Source of the DNA: Cymodocea nodosa
Taxonomy: Eukaryota; Streptophyta; Magnoliopsida; Alismatales; Cymodoceaceae
Direction: 5' to 3'
Assembly: GCA_036874045.1 (NCBI GenBank)
Contig: CM072345.1
Span: 11,766,501-11,830,500, forward strand
DNA length: 64,000 nt
A program made the position numbers and the translations under genes. Below, piece by piece: positions 45,773 through 59,944 of the stretch. The notes beneath the pieces are model-generated. The model was not told the origin of the DNA. It saw only the letters and a list, made by a program, of their open reading frames with translations, and searched no databases. Numbering within the stretch: position 1 is the stretch's first letter; each line of letters opens with the position of its first letter.

Positions 45773-46900
45773 TTTATATGATTATTATTCATTAAAATAA
45801 TCGATAATATTATTATAACTTTTAAATATTAGAAGCCGATTCTTCGATTCTAAAATTTTGTATTGAAAGACGCTATTAAAAATCTACGAGATTCTAAGCA
45901 AAATCAACATTATTTGTTTCAGATTTTGATAGGAATCTACGAGATGCTCTCCGGTAACGATCCTAGATTTATTACAGGCAGGTCTATTGTGGTTTTCTTC
46001 TTCTTTTTGTTAAAAAAAAAAATGGTTCCTCGAATACTGCGTTCTTCATCTGGCGGTTGGAGACCGACCGGTTCATCAATTCTCAACCAGATACGCATAT
46101 TCGATTTGACCAAAACGGCTAATGGGCCAGGCTTGGAGGTGCATCAGGTAATGGAATCTAGCATGTGCATAGCCGGCCCGGTCTGGTCACGACTCACACC
46201 AGCTGGACCGGCCTCACGTTTTATGGTTATCACTTCTTTAACCTTTTCGTCTTTACTGATCTACCTATCACTGTTAAACGCGAATGGATAAAATTGAAAC
46301 TTAATCAATCGGTCCGACCCTTTTCCCATAGCTTAATAATATAGAAGATAATAATTATATCTAAAATTTCTTCAGTAACAACTAAAAATTGCTTAGTTTG
46401 GATGCTTTCAAAGGAGTGTCGTCGTATATCTCAAGGCTTCATTTTTAACTAAAATTTAATCGTAATAAATTTAAACCAGAGCAAGCTAACTTTGAGCAAG
46501 GAGATCAAAAGAATTATTTATTTACGTGACGAAAGTAAATACAAACCCGCCGAGAGAATGCGATGTCTCTGATTTCTTATTTCGCAAATGATGGAAATCA
46601 TAAATATTCGTAATCAATGAAAACGCAACACTAGGGTCCTATTTACATTCGTATGATTGAGGATTATTAGGACACGACAGTTATAATAATCTCATTTAGA
46701 AGATCTTTTACATCAAAGATTTAAACTAATCAAATTAATCTCTATTATCAGGAAGTGTTTGTGTACCAGAAGATTAATAAAAAAAATTTAAAAAAAAAAA
46801 CAAAAACAAAAAAGAAACTCATTTTCGTAATAACATTGACCGAGAGTGCTGTAATAAAAACGTGAACTGTGGACTTCACAGTTTGCATGGTTTGCAACGC
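45773..46900. other. Intergenic between copia element and FNR gene
   Basis: No gene seen. A GC-richer stretch at 46030-46240 has an open frame without family likeness. The right part should contain the FNR promoter. Confidence 0.45.
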
Positions 46901-46907
46901 ATGACGG

Positions 46908-46914
46908 CTTATCC
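46908..46914 (-). promoter_or_regulatory. I-box-like GATAAG element upstream of FNR
   Basis: GGATAAG on the minus strand, 166 bp before the FNR start codon. GATAAG boxes are common in light-regulated photosynthesis promoters. The match is short, and its function here is inferred. Confidence 0.35.
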
Positions 46915-47079
46915 AAAGCCACCTTCACAGTTCTCACTCCACCACCACCACCGCCACCACCACCACCACCAGTGCATCTCCTCCACCCATTTAATCCCTC
47001 TCAATCCCCTCGTCCCTCTTCTCTAACCACTGCGCTTCCCCCTCCTCCTTCCTCCGCTCGCTCCTCTCATCGCCCCGTC

Positions 47080-49494
<2,415 letters not shown>

Positions 49495-52400
49495 TTCTCC
49501 AAACGACACATTTGCTCTTGTGTAATTTCTTTCATCCTATGTAGATAGGCAATCTCCGCCACTACGCCTTTTACTTGTTTCCAACCATATAAGTATGTTG
49601 TCCTCTAAAGTTTTAAAGAAGAGATAAGAGGTTGAGATGGTGCATTGCTGCTCTGCACTCAAGCTTCCTTCACATATGTTGTAATTATTCTTGGATGGAT
49701 CTTTTGGCGTATAATGATAGAATGGAAATATTATTATCCAAGCATCCAGTTCATCATTATCATACAGCAAGGACATCCATTGAAATCTAATAATGATATA
49801 TATATATACATATATATATATTTACTACTTTTTGAATTGTGGTTTCATCACACCTTTTCCACAAAGGCCTTTTTTTTACCAAACGTATTTTAAAATGTAC
49901 TTTATGGTTCTTTCCTGCCCTTTTGGCAACACGATTTTTGCATTTCAATTCACATCTAAGTGTTTTCTAAAAAAATTTGAGTTTCAACTTATGAAAAAAC
50001 AGTGAACACGTTATTTCACGTTTTTAAGGTTGTTATGATAACATTTTTGTGTTGAATCATCTAAAAGGCTGCGAGCAATGTTACTTTATATTGCGAAAAA
50101 CCTATTGTCCTAATTGTAGTTTCAAATTCAGCCTTAGAGGAAAATAATGAGATAATGTTAGTTTTTGATGTTGATGGATGCAACTGGCAAGTGGTTTTTC
50201 TCAGCTTACCCATCTTCCAAAAAAAGTTGCAGAGCTTTCGTTTGTTTCTCCAGCAAAATAATGTTTCCATTAAATAATCAAGTTTGATTTGTTTATTTAA
50301 ACAAGCTTAAAAGTATATTCAAATCGAACTTGTTTATAATCAAGCCAAGTACGAATCGATCTACCTTGTTGAATTCTTGTATAAATTCTTATAAAATATA
50401 TATTACAAATAAAAATGAATTTCATAAATAATTCTTCAAAATATATATCATGCAGTTCGTATACTTTTGAAGTCATATCCTACAAACATATATTATAAAA
50501 ATTCAAAAAGAGTAAGTAAGAAAAAAAGAAGAAGCAAACCTTGATCAAGTTGATCTAATAATGTATAGGCTTAAGAATTATCTATTTAAATAAGCGTAAA
50601 ATCGTGTTCGGACTCAATTTATCTACCATGGATTCAAGTTAAAATCAAATTCTTATCAGGTGAATACATCTCGTTCGAGCTTGAAAGGACTGGTGTGGAG
50701 TGGGCTACCGCGGCCCACAGCCCATGGGCTTGTATTTTGCAGCTTAGCCTAAGACTTGATTGGGCTTTAAACGCACGGCCTTCGAACTGTCTGTCTCCCT
50801 CCTTTTTCTTTTTCTTTTTTGTCGATATTGTTAGTTTATTGAATTTAATACCTCACAATCTGATTGAACATCATGTTAGGTTAGGCATTGGATTGTGGTT
50901 GGTTGATCCACATGGAAGATGGCCGACAAGCCGGTAATCCACCAACCCATCGAATCTATCTTCTTAATCTTTACAACTAACATGATCCTATTTTTTAGGC
51001 TTGTTATTGTTATTAATTTTTCCGTGATGATATATTTCTTTTGGTTTAATAAAGTGCTCGAATTCGGAAAAAAACAAAAAAAACAAAAATTCTTGCAGTT
51101 GTTATTTATGTGTTCCCTTGGGAACTTGTGCCATCAGTATACTTTTGCCTTTAATATTTATTTCATCACAAGTAACGATGAATATGGTCAAAGGCGAGGC
51201 TGATCAATTGCCAGATGCTGGGATGGAAGGCCGGAGCAGACCATCTCTTTTCGTCCCGTCAAGGTTGGAGGAGACCGTCTCTGGTTTTAGTAATTACATA
51301 AAATTAAAATTGGACGAAGAGTAATTAAGTGTGTATATATATATATATGTATTCAACTGTAATCAAAGCAGAATTATTATTTCAATTAGTATTATAATTG
51401 TCAGGAAGTAACTTCCAATTAGTGCTATTTACTTCTAAAGTGAAGTTACTTTATTGTCTTTCTTCTTTTTAATTAATTTTTTTTGTTCTAATAAAAATAT
51501 AAGATGACAGAAAATAACAAAACTTATAAAATTATCTATAATAATAATAAGGCAACATAAACGATAAACAATTAACTAAACATTAATCAAAATACACTTA
51601 AAAAAATAAATTTGTAAACATACAGACCACATTGTCACTCTTAAACTTTGTATCCTTTTTCTTAAAGTTAGTTCTCCGAATCATAATTGCAATATCGTTT
51701 TAATTTAGAGTTGTAAACGTAAAACCCGTCATTAAAGAAAAAAAAAAAAAACCCTTTCTTTCCCCGCCGCCGACGGCCATCTCCGCCCTTCGAAGCGGCG
51801 GCGAATGTAATCGGACGACATGATGTGCCGTTCTTTCCTTGGCATTCCTCGTAGAAAAAGAACAAGACCCGACTGCGCGTGAGACGTTAGATGAAAAATG
51901 ACCGTTTTAATTGATAATTTTTATAAAAATTTAAATTCTGCCCAACGCCGCCAGGCCGAGTGGGCCAATGGACGAAGAACCGGTTCTGATAGATTTTACC
52001 GACCACGGACGGCTGGATCTTCGTGATCACCTACCACAATCCATCCATCCACCTGATCCCCCGTGCTCCCAAATCAATGGCACAAAATCTACAGATTAGA
52101 TATATTGCATAGATGTAGTAGATGTATGGATTGCGTTAAGATAAAAAACAATCTTTCTTTCTTAATAATTGCAACGGCGATACTAATCCACTGTATTTTT
52201 TCCGTTTCCGACGGAGTGTGAATCCCAGTGAAATGGTAACTTCCGCTACGGCACATAAGTACACGTGGCCCAACGGCTCCGCCTGACACCGCTGTCACAA
52301 TTCATCATTCATTCTCAATAAATTCCTCGGTTCCTGTGTAATAATATCTTTAATAATGATAATAATTTTCATCTTTATTGACGTCCCTCACCGGCTGAAG

Positions 52401-52800
52401 TATTTGGTTTACCCCCATTTATTTCTCGGCGAAGAAACGAGAGTCCGAGTTCGGTAACACGCAGTAGGAAAGGAAGTAAACGGTAAATTTCCTGACACCT
52501 TGCATTTGTTGTCAAAGAACAGGTAAGTGCCAGTTTTCTTGAATTTGCTGTGATTTAGATATTTAACAGGAATTAATATACACACATATATATATATATA
52601 TATATATTTTTTTTTTTACAATGACAATGGTTTAGTGTTCGCTACTAGAGTTTAAATCTCGATAAATGGGGTCGTAACTACTACTATTCTTAATAATTGA
52701 ATTGTTATAATTGATTACAGAAATTAATATTTTTACGTGGGCCACTTTCTGTTTCCATGTTCGAGATGCAACTGAAGAGCAATGCCCACGATCTCTCCCT
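49495..52800. other. FNR 3' UTR and intergenic DNA
   Basis: The FNR 3' UTR probably ends before 49780. A (TA)n run lies at 49796-49820. At 50275-50660, phrases such as AACAAGCTTA, GAACTTGTTTATAATCAAGC and CGTTCGAGCTTGAAAG resemble a common plant non-autonomous transposon, but I could not set its ends. An open frame near 51181-51324 ends in RLEETVSGFSNYIKLKLDEE; I do not recognise it. Nothing else supports a gene. Confidence 0.4.
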
Positions 52801-52810
52801 CTCTTCCCTC

Positions 52811-52817
52811 TATATAT
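52811..52817 (+). promoter_or_regulatory. Probable TATA box of the first thaumatin-like gene
   Basis: TATATAT, 168 bp before the start codon, with pyrimidine-rich sequence after it. It implies a 5' UTR of about 140 nt. Confidence 0.5.
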
Positions 52818-52984
52818 GTGCGCACCCTTCCTCGCTGCTCGGTCGTCTGCTCGTCCTCCTTTTCTCTCACTTCTTATTGCTCCTGCACACCAAGAACAAA
52901 GAAAGGGGGAGGGGGGGAGGGGAAACAGAGGAAGTATCTGGAACAGAGCTTCTTCCTTCTTTTGCTTAGAGTAGAGAAACCACC

Positions 52985-54168
52985 ATGGCTGGGTTCAGCA
53001 TTTCCTTCAGCATCTGCCTTTCCTTCCAGCTTCTTCTCTTTGCAGGTGATGGATTTCGTCTAAACCCATCAAACCTTTTTCCATCCTTACGACTTTTCAA
53101 GAGAAAAAAATTGTGATATATTTGTTCTTCTTCTTTTACGAAGCCTAGAGACCTTAATCTTGTTAGGAATCTTCTGTTGTTGCAGTTGTGAGATCGGCAA
53201 CTTTCACCTTTACCAACAACTGTGGGTACACGGTGTGGCCAGGGATCCTCTCTGGTGCCGGGACCTCTCCGCTTTCTCCCACCGGCTTCGCCCTCCGAAC
53301 CGGCGAGTCCAAGGCCGTGTCCGCCCCGTCCAGATGGTCCGGCCGAATGTGGGGCCGGACCATCTGCACAACCGACCCAACCACCAACAGGTTCACCTGC
53401 TCCACCGGGGACTGCGGCTCCGGCACCGTCGAGTGTTCCGGCGGCGGGGCCGCTCCACCAGCCACCCTGGCCGAGTTCACCCTCGACGGCAGCGGAGGGA
53501 TGGACTTCTACGACGTGAGCCTCGTCGACGGGTACAACCTTCCTATGCTGGTGGTGCCGGAGGGTAGTTCTGGCGGCAACTGCACCTCGACTGGATGCCT
53601 CGTCGACCTCAACGGCCTCTGCCCTTCGGAGCTTAAGGTGGCGACGCAGGGTAACGAAGGCGTGGCCTGCAAGAGTGCCTGCGAGGCGTTCCGGTCGCCG
53701 GAATACTGCTGCAGCGGCGAGTACGGGAGTCCCAACACCTGCAAGCCGTCGTCCTACTCGGTGTTCTTCAAGAACGCCTGTCCCCGTGCCTACAGCTACG
53801 CTTACGACGACGGAACCAGCACCTTCACCTGTGCTTCCGCTGATTATGTCATCACTTTCTGCCCTGCCACCTCCAGGTAAGTAGTTCATAATCCACAAAA
53901 TCTCATGTTGCAGAACTAATTTATATGTTAGTGACGTTGGTGGTTGCGTTTGTGTTATCGCAGTCGGAAATCGGCGGGAGATAACCCTCATGTGGCGGCG
54001 TTGCCCCTGGTGAACAACTCAATGGTCTACTTGGGCAGCGATATGATGATCGGTGCTTCCTCTCGTTCGACCCATCTGCGGCTGCTGCTTCTGCTGCCGC
54101 CTCTCCTGGCCCTCGTCGCCCTCCCGTGGCGGTTGGCGCAGGAGGAGCTCATGGCGCCGCAACACTGA
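52985..54168 (+). CDS. Thaumatin-like protein 1 with C-terminal hydrophobic extension
   Basis: Secreted or surface protein of the PR-5/thaumatin superfamily. Three exons join to 318 codons: 52985-53045, 53186-53876 and 53964-54168. The first exon and the start of the second give a signal peptide (residues 1 to about 24, LSFQLLLFAVV). The thaumatin domain (about 25-250) has all 16 cysteines, the signature CSTGDCGSG, and the acidic-cleft stretch AEFTLDG ... DFYDVSLVDGYN. The third exon adds about 68 residues with a strongly hydrophobic run, LRLLLLLPPLLALVAL, followed by a short polar tail. This could be a membrane anchor; the polar tail makes a classic GPI signal less certain. The product may bind cell-wall glucans, but target and role are unknown. 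Paralogue of the gene at 59945. Confidence 0.92.
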
Positions 54169-54174
54169 CGGATC

Positions 54175-54283
54175 ACCCAGTCTGCCCCCGACTGGATGAG
54201 AGAGAGAGAGAGAGAGAGGGAAAGAGACGTTAACCCAGTCTGCCCCCGACTGGATGAGAGAGAGAGAGGGAAAAGAGACGTTA
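54175..54283 (+). repeat. Tandem duplication after the thaumatin-like 1 stop codon
   Basis: Copy one is 54175-54232 and copy two 54233-54283. Both read ACCCAGTCTGCCCCCGACTG, then GATGAG, a (GA)n run, GGAAAGAGACGTTA. They differ mainly in the number of GA units. The repeat lies in the probable 3' UTR. Confidence 0.85.
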
Positions 54284-54399
54284 GCGGCGGAAGAAGAGTC
54301 GGACCGTCACGACCGGCAACGAAGCGCGGCCCGTGCTCTGTTTCGGCACGAATCTCGAAGCCTCTGAGAGAACCGAAAATTTAAAATGAATTTTTATTC

Positions 54400-55052
54400 T
54401 ACCTAAGATTAGATTATTTTTGTTCCTCATTATTCTATTTTTCGTCCATTTTAGTTGGCTTTTATTTATTATTTGAAAAATATTTAGGGCTTGGGTTGTA
54501 TTCCTCTTTCTAGTGTAATTTTTTTAGTATTTCTAACGTAGAATAGAAGATAGGATGCAACTGTGAATGGTTTTTTTAATCTTTAATAAATTGTATTTTC
54601 TGATTTTACATTAGAAGTATTTAAAAGAAAAGTGAAGAAATACTGGGATCGGCAGATCTGATGACTGCGATCTGCTTCACCACCGTGCCAGACGTCTGCA
54701 ACCATATACATTTCCACATAATATTAAAATTATATGTTAATGATAATTGTATGATGATGCTTACGTTCAGAGCGCGGCCTGGCGGGAAACGGGAAATGAT
54801 CATCTTAAAATTATGATGCCGTGTACGATACCGAACTAGCATGTAAACGATATTCGAATGGTATACGTGACAATTAAAAAAAATGTCATTTATGGTGGCA
54901 TCCATCAAATTTACTATATTATCATGTTGATTTTGTGATCTACTAGCTAGGATATTAGATCTGAGTGGGAGAATCTCGCATGTAATTATTCATTCATTTG
55001 AGCAACGCCCGTGAATGTGTACGATGGCACGTTATCAAAAAGCAGTTGGATC
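54400..55052. other. Intergenic, no gene seen
   Basis: AT-rich DNA after the thaumatin-like 1 gene. No coding or RNA feature was recognised. Confidence 0.45.
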
Positions 55053-55124
55053 TCAAATTTATTTACACAGCGACCGCTGGGGATCGAACCCGGAATCTCT
55101 GGTTCCGTAGATCCAAGCCCAAGG
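55053..55124 (-). mobile_element. tRNA-derived SINE fragment with 12-bp flanking repeats
   Basis: A 72-bp insert lies between two perfect copies of AGCAGTTGGATC (55041-55052 and 55125-55136). On the minus strand it contains CCGGGTTCGATCCCC, a tRNA T-arm with the polymerase III B box, after part of an anticodon-arm-like sequence. It ends in an A/T-rich tail, GTAAATAAATTTGA. No A box is present, so it looks 5'-truncated. Twelve-bp target duplications and an A-rich 3' tail suggest LINE-driven retroposition. Confidence 0.6.
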
Positions 55125-55136
55125 AGCAGTTGGATC

Positions 55137-58100
55137 GTCGTTTAAAATAAAACCGAGCTCTCTCTCGTATTTTCTTCAATGATTTGATAATTCCCACCTT
55201 TCGTCAGGTGACGATGTCTTGTAATGATTATTTTTATGTTCATTAATACTTAAGATTTAATAAAACCTACAAGTATCATTATTTTCAATTAACAAAATTA
55301 TCCCAGTTGTGACAGATGACTCGTTTTGCGACAAATTTGTTTCTTCCACAATTCGGTCGAAAAATTCTATCCCATATTCAACGCCCATATGTAATGGTAA
55401 AAATAGAATAATTGTCTAATAAAAATGATAAATATTGTTATTTATTCGCGCAAGATTCCAATAATTTTAATATTTCGACGACGAGTATATATATTGCAAG
55501 GAAGGTATGCAAGAAATATATGGTGGTATATATATATTGCAGTGAAAATTAACTATGAGAGGCATGCCCGCCCATTTAAAAGACTAAACATTTGATTATG
55601 CAACTGGCACCATTGTACGTAAGACTTGTAAATAAGATATGTACACTTTTACTCTTTTGAATTTAAATAATACCCGTAAATTAATAGATAAATCTATTTG
55701 GATTAACAAGTAAACCTACGTACAATTTTGATGACGTGATTTAAGAAATTATACCCTTATTTTCAATACTGGAAGTATCAGATGGAGACAGATAAAAAAG
55801 TACAGGTATATAAACAACTACGGTAACGTAATCGATCAAAGACGTAATTTTTCAAAGAGAACTTAAATAATCACAATCTGAGCGTGCTTGCTGACTCGGA
55901 CCACACGTCATTAGGATCGCATCGTCCACGTAACCTCTTCTTCCGTGCTGCACTAATAATTTATAATAATAATAATAATAATATTTTTGTTGTCCGTAAA
56001 AACAAAAACATAAGGTAGATCAAGTGACGTACGTTGTTGTGATAAATATTAACACAAGCAAGACGGGAAGCTTCGGATCACGCCCCGTCCGTTCGAGAAG
56101 CTTAATTCCTTTTGGGATTACGTCGAACTCCACGTTTGTTGTAATTTTACTTTCTGTCAAGTGTCCTTTAATCAATCACCAACTAGTTAATCTAATGTAG
56201 ATTTTTATCGCGCAAAGATATCGGTCATTCTTCTGGAAATTAACGTTACAGTCTAATAAAAAAATAATAACCAGTCTGAGATTATCGAAAAAGAATGGTA
56301 GCTAGGGTGATTGGCGGGACTACTCGTTAATTAATTGCAAGGCGTCTTAATTATAAATTAAGAATAAATATCCATGTTTTCATAATTAAAGATGAAGATC
56401 CGAAGAAATCATAAGGTGCTGGTGATGGGCTTGACACATTTTCTCGATTGGTTTGCATTGTTCTGGACCTGAGATGATCCAGTTCTCAGTATATCCACCA
56501 ACTTTAGCACCAGTAAATTAATAATAACGTTAGCGTGTGGTTCAGTCCAAATCTTTCTTAATTTCCTAAGCTTAAATTTTTAAAGTGGTCAAAAGCCGCA
56601 ATGTTAGTGCTGAAGTTGAAGTGCAGCGTATGTATATCTACATAAACCAGTCTTTTTTATGAATAATGATAGTATTCTATGTGTTGCTTAGATGGATTTA
56701 TGTAAGTCTGAAATTTCTTTTCGGTCTCGTGATGAACCGAAACAGATATTCATAATTACACTTGATCGAGCTGATGCAGTTGACGTAGAGATTCATACCA
56801 TGGCAATGGAGAGAAGATCCAGCCATCCTCATGCACGTCGTTGCTCCGAAGATGGACAGAGAGAGAATGAGGTGCATGCAATGCAAGGCAAGGAAACAGC
56901 CACTGCTTTAGCTCAAGATGTGCTGTTTGACTATGAGTGGTAGTGGGGGCAAGGGCAACGTGCAACGTGCAAAACCACCCTCTTTCTTCCCACAAAGGAG
57001 AGTGGCAAAGTGATCGAGAAAAGCTTTCAGAATTCGCTGATCGGAACCTTATCCTCTTCGTCGTCGTCATGTTACTTATCCAACACACGCCCACACAAAT
57101 GTCTGTCATGCATGCAAGCACGAAGATAAGTAAGTACATATACAAAATCCCGGAAACTCCATCGACCGTCACTAATGCTTATGATCTCGATCGTTGCCAT
57201 AATTAAAGCAGACAACGCACTACGTACCAGAGAAACCTGCCCTGGTCAATGCGAATCAGGAGGGGCCAGCCGGTCAATTGGATGTGGGAGGAGGCATGCA
57301 CACGCCACCCGCAGTTGTATTGGCCTGACCCAAAAGCATGCATGAGTACTACTCCATCTAACGCATGCATTCCATGAATAAAATTAATTGAGGATGAGAT
57401 GCAGCTCGGCGCTAGACTCATCTTTAAGTCTAAGATGGGGGAGGGGAGGAGGATCGATGCTTACGTAAAAAGGCCAAGGGGGGTGAAGAAGCCATGATGA
57501 AATGTGCAACTTTACACGGCACACTTGCATGGGTATCACCATCTCCCTCCTTGTGGAACAGGCATGACGTTGCTCGTACATGCCTTTCCTCTTTGGCGGC
57601 AGCACTCACTGCCAGAAAATCAAACTTAATTACTGCCTTGTTATATATATGTGTTGTACTCATGATTTCCATGTATGATCGTATCCATCTATGCTTCTCC
57701 TTTTAGCTTAAAGACTCCTCGTCACCAGCGGTTAGACTTCCTTGTAAGATCGATCTTTTAAAAGGCTAAAACATATTACCAATGCGAAGAAAAAAGAGAG
57801 CTGCACGTTACACCTTCTCGTATCCATGCACATGCTAAGGAGTCTTAACACAACACAAGAGAACAAGCAGCAAACAGTGATGAACACGAAAGGGTCGTAC
57901 TAATGGTTGAACAATTGCTCTTAAGTCATATATTTGAATTTATACATCTGTATTTACTCTCCAAAGCATGCATATATGTGTATATATATCATGCAAAAAC
58001 AGATGCCAAGCGGTGATCGATTACGTGCGGTAGCATACAAAAGCGTGCGTGCGAGGAGACGAGTTGTCCATGGGTCTTTACACGTGAGACGAGGGCCCAC

Positions 58101-58409
58101 GCTCCACGTGGTGGTGACTCGGCCGGGCCCGGCTCCCACGTCGGCGACGTCAGCCTTTCGCAGTCCGGAGGTGACTCCATACCTAAAAAACCACCGACGG
58201 TTCAGGTCGCACCGTCACCACCACGTGACGCAGTGGTGCAGCGACGGCGGAAAATTTCCCCCCTGGGTCGTTTCGTTTCCCGACGTGTCGTGGGCTTACG
58301 TCGAAGATGCCGACAGAACACTCGCCGCTTTTTATCGAGAAAAAAAGAACACTCGCCGCCACGTCGATCCGTTGTCGGCCCTATGGAACGGGCAAAAACG
58401 TCTCTTCAA

Positions 58410-58440
<31 letters not shown>

Positions 58441-59590
58441 TTTGAAATTAAATTTTACGGTCTATGAAAATCCTAAACGAATGGTTAAAAGATTATATAT
58501 TTTTGATATCAAGAAGTTCTCCCAACATTATTATGAAATCGTAACTCAGAAGGTGATGAATTTTTTTTGACGAATATACATGGAAATCATTTATAATATA
58601 GGAAAACATTGGTTCCTCGTGACGAAAAGATTATATACACGATTAACGTTAATATAAATCTTACGAGATGCACACCATTATCGTGATTTTGATGTATTAT
58701 TATTATGCATGGTGATGATGGTCTGCCTACAACTTCACAATACCGTGGCTCGAGTTAAATAGTGTAGTGGACACCTTCATTTTAAACTTGGAAAGCGTCC
58801 AGTCGGGTTGGGTCAAATCATTGACTTGTAAATAGTGAGATATCAGACGCTCCTCCTCTTTCGTCCTATCCTAGTGTGACCCACTCCTGTACCAAGAGAG
58901 TGGATTGCACGAGTATAATTAATCTTTTCTTTTTCCAAAAAAATATTTAGTTTATCAGAATCATAGATAATAAAAAAAAGGGTTAAATTTGTGAATGCAG
59001 AAGGAATATGATTCACCATAATGGTTCTGCTAATTTCATATTGCATGACATTCCCCATTCAAAGGCCGAAAGAGCAATGGCAATTTTTAATGCATGGGTT
59101 GCCACTCCATCTCTCTTTTGGAGCATGATCAAATTGGAAGGAGCTTCTTTATCCACAGGATGTATTCAACGGATCAACTGTAACAGCGTTATCCACAAAA
59201 AAAAAAAAAAAACATGGGCTGAGATCATGTCTTAGTGCAGGGAAACCTTTTCTTTCATTCCTTCTTTCTTTTATTTCTCGAAAAGGAAGAGATCATCTCA
59301 CACTGCCGATTATTTATAATGTGTGTCGATAACTGAATGCTAAGTCAAAGTGTGTCAAACTAGAACACCATGACAGAAGAATATGCTTTGCTGATAAGAA
59401 GAGTAACAGGGGGAGAATGCCAAGAACGTTTTGGTTAAAAACCAAAAGAGAAGGACGTTCCAACAAACGAACGGGATGGAGAAGAAGAAGAACCGGAGAG
59501 GCCGAAAGAAAAGAGACATCCATCAACAGAATAAAGACCCAAGCTTCATTTGCCAATAATACACACATAATTCTCTTCAATCACACGATA
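55137..59590. other. Intergenic between the two thaumatin-like genes
   Basis: No gene recognised in 4.4 kb. Notable are (AAT)n near 55960-55982, (TA)n near 58418-58440, and a GC-rich patch at 58040-58300 with CACGTG and ACGTC words (CACGTGGTGG, CCACGTGACG). The patch has long but featureless frames on both strands. Low-complexity composition explains most open frames. Confidence 0.4.
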
Positions 59591-59597
59591 CCAACAT

Positions 59598-59605
59598 TAT
59601 AAATA
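59598..59605 (+). promoter_or_regulatory. Probable TATA box of the second thaumatin-like gene
   Basis: TATAAATA, about 340 bp before the start codon. It is a strong match but would give a long 5' UTR of about 310 nt, so a nearer start is possible. Confidence 0.45.
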
Positions 59606-59944
59606 GGTAGTGCATGGCACTGATAGGATTCCCCCCACGCCATTCGCCGACGCCCAAGTCCAGAGTAGCAGTCCACAAGGTCAGAGGTGGTCCTGCCATC
59701 GTGTGGTCGCGCGCAAGCCCTCACAGCCTTCCTCTCTTGCTACTTACTCCCACCATTAATTCCAGGAACAAGCCTTCCCCAGGGCACCACCCCTCTCCGA
59801 CGACCCAACTCCAAAATGCTCTTACCCACCCAACAAAACAACTACTTGCTCGATACCACAATTAACCAGGTTTCAGCCTAACCCATTTTCCCAATTTCTC
59901 AGATCTCTCTCTCTCTCTTTCTCGCCTTGATTTGAACAGAAGCA

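Noticed and set aside
52966..53991. Long antisense frame (341 codons) over thaumatin-like gene 1
   Set aside because: Shadow of a GC-rich coding exon on the opposite strand; no motif, and it crosses introns of the real gene.
55053..55136. A functional tRNA gene on the minus strand
   Set aside because: Only the T-arm/B-box half is present. The A box and 5' acceptor strand are missing, and the insert is bounded by direct repeats, so it is a retroposed fragment.
57934..58467. 177-codon frame in a GC-rich patch between the thaumatin-like genes
   Set aside because: No motif, runs into a simple TA repeat, and competes with antisense frames of similar length.
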